Part shown: positions 5,360-5,849 of the stretch, piece by piece
Layout: every line of letters begins with the position of its first letter
How positions within the stretch are numbered: the stretch's first letter is position 1
Assembly: GCA_035291645.1 (NCBI GenBank)
Contig: DATDRQ010000012.1
Coordinates: 1-5,849 of the forward strand
DNA: 5,849 bases
Direction: 5' to 3'
From: DATDRQ01 sp035291645
GTDB lineage: Bacteria > Chloroflexota > Anaerolineae > Anaerolineales > UBA4823
Notes under the pieces: model-generated
Told to the model about the DNA's origin: nothing
Database searches by the model: none
What the model saw: the letters and a program-made list of their open reading frames with translations, nothing else
Translations under genes and position numbers: made by a program

Positions 5360-5430
5360 GGCTAACGATGGAGTTGAGCCGCCGCGAGGCCAGAGGGCGA
5401 ACGGTCGGCTCGAACGATTTGTTTTACGCC
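5360..5430 (-). other. attC: Integron attC recombination site (59-base element)
   Basis: Read on the minus strand, the site runs from an R''-like box GTAAAAC (5427-5421) through L'' GTTCGAGCCG (5415-5406) and L' CGGCTCAAC (5381-5373) to R' GTTAGCC (5366-5360, consensus GTTRRRY with one deviation). L'' and L' pair over nine base pairs with exactly one unpaired base, C5412, which on the opposite strand is the extrahelical G that integron integrases recognise. Five- and six-base unpaired spacers separate the L and R boxes, as in known sites. From memory, both arms closely resemble the classical aadA-type attC, for example GGCT-x-AACTC followed by CGTTAG. The R'' box is only a partial complement of R', so the outer core is imperfect. 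Orientation places it at the 3' end of the VOC gene; the predicted crossover is between 5366 and 5365. Confidence 0.85.
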
Positions 5431-5512
5431 AGTGAACGGCTGTTTGCCAACCCGTGTCTCGCTTGCCGCCAGGCGAGTCCAGTTCTACCTGCGCCCATGC
5501 AGATACGCCTTA

Positions 5513-5849
5513 TCAGAGTTGCTCGGTAAGCGCGACGATGATGCCCTCAGGACCGCGAATGTAGCAGAGCCGGTACATGTCCTCGTATTGGGTGATTTCG
5601 CCTATGAGCTCAGCACCATGTGCGCGCAAGCGCGCGAGGACGTCCTCGATGTCGTCGACGGCGAACATGATGCGACGTATGCCCAGGGTGTTCACTGGTG
5701 TGTTCTTCGGCTCAGTTCTGACCGCCGCCGGTGCGTGGAACTTGTCCAGCTCGATCCGGCCGTGGCCGTCCGGGGTCCGCATCATCGCAATCTCAGATCG
5801 AACGTTCTCGAGCCCAACGATACGGTCCACCCATGGTCCCTCCACCGTC
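5513..5849 (-). CDS. VOC-superfamily (glyoxalase/bleomycin-resistance fold) protein, 5' end outside window
   Basis: The frame is open through the right edge and ends at TGA 5515-5513; about 112 codons are present and probably 30-45 N-terminal residues are missing. The residues fit a vicinal-oxygen-chelate protein. VGLENVRSEIAMMRTPDGHGRIELDKFHAP is the end of the first beta-alpha-beta module, with a Glu (GRIEL) at the usual metal-ligand position. TLGIRRIMFAVDDIEDVLARLRAHGAELIGE begins the second module and YIRGPEGIIVALTEQL ends it. Members include glyoxalase I-like lyases, dioxygenases and antibiotic-binding proteins; which applies here cannot be told. The GTG at 5845 is in frame but is unlikely to be the true start, because VEGPWVDR is normally internal in this family. 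The gene precedes an attC, suggesting it is a mobile cassette gene; VOC proteins are common cargo of such cassettes. Confidence 0.85.
   Translation of the reverse strand, partial: TVEGPWVDRIVGLENVRSEIAMMRTPDGHGRIELDKFHAPAAVRTEPKNTPVNTLGIRRIMFAVDDIEDVLARLRAHGAELIGEITQYEDMYRLCYIRGPEGIIVALTEQL

Larger units (their letters stand above)
5360..5849 (-). mobile_element. Integron gene cassette carrying a VOC gene (partial, cut by right edge)
   Basis: A single short gene in the minus direction, a non-coding gap of about 80 bases after its stop, and an attC in the same orientation is the standard layout of an integron cassette. The gap (5431-5512) contains one short hairpin, CTCGC 5458-5462 with GCGAG 5473-5477, and nothing else recognisable. 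The other cassette boundary and any preceding attC or attI lie beyond base 5849. On the other side no second attC is seen before the recombinase or tRNA, so this would be the last cassette of an array or a lone insertion. Confidence 0.65.

Noticed and set aside
5338..5529. 63-codon plus-strand frame
   Set aside because: It spans the attC site and cassette spacer, resembles no protein and has no ribosome-binding site.
1..5849. CRISPR arrays, rRNA genes and insertion-sequence transposases
   Set aside because: No regularly spaced repeats, rRNA segments or DDE transposase motifs were seen on either strand.

Overview
The window is mostly GC-rich bacterial DNA with tightly packed genes, four-base gene overlaps and rho-independent terminators. 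The gene set (paired Gfo/Idh/MocA oxidoreductases, a DUF2652-type cyclase-like/SRPBCC fusion, a divergent ZIP transporter, an ornithine carbamoyltransferase remnant and a minimal tyrosine recombinase) suggests an environmental Chloroflexota bacterium (Anaerolineae-like). That assignment is inferred from gene content only; there is no rRNA or other phylogenetic marker here.

Layout. (1) 1-1727, plus strand: two Gfo/Idh/MocA-family sugar or inositol dehydrogenase-like genes overlapping by ATGA. The first is cut by the left edge. (2) 1784-3720, minus strand, convergent with the first pair: a ZIP-family metal transporter gene followed 20 nt later by a gene for a cyclase-homology + SRPBCC protein. 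The operon begins with only the last ~68 codons of an ornithine carbamoyltransferase gene (3729-3932), whose 5' part is gone. (3) 3932-4357: a rearranged stretch with a tRNA promoter, a broken 5' tRNA fragment with anticodon CAT, an intact tRNA-Lys(CUU) exactly one tRNA length downstream, and a strong terminator. (4) 4358-5208: a poorly coding spacer, then a 195-residue tyrosine recombinase gene (minus strand) that is AT-richer than its surroundings. (5) 5209-5849: an AT-rich spacer, then what reads as an integron gene cassette on the minus strand: a GC-rich VOC (glyoxalase-fold) gene cut by the right edge, followed by an attC (59-base-element) recombination site at about 5430-5360.

The left two thirds look like ordinary chromosome: carbohydrate oxidoreduction, metal transport and a signalling-like protein. 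The right third looks like a mosaic of recombination events: a beheaded gene, a broken tRNA, a mobile-element recombinase and an attC site. The attC is the most notable feature. Its folded form has nine paired bases with a single extrahelical base, the architecture of classical integron attC sites. No integron integrase (IntI) is visible, because the nearby recombinase is far too short and lacks the IntI architecture.
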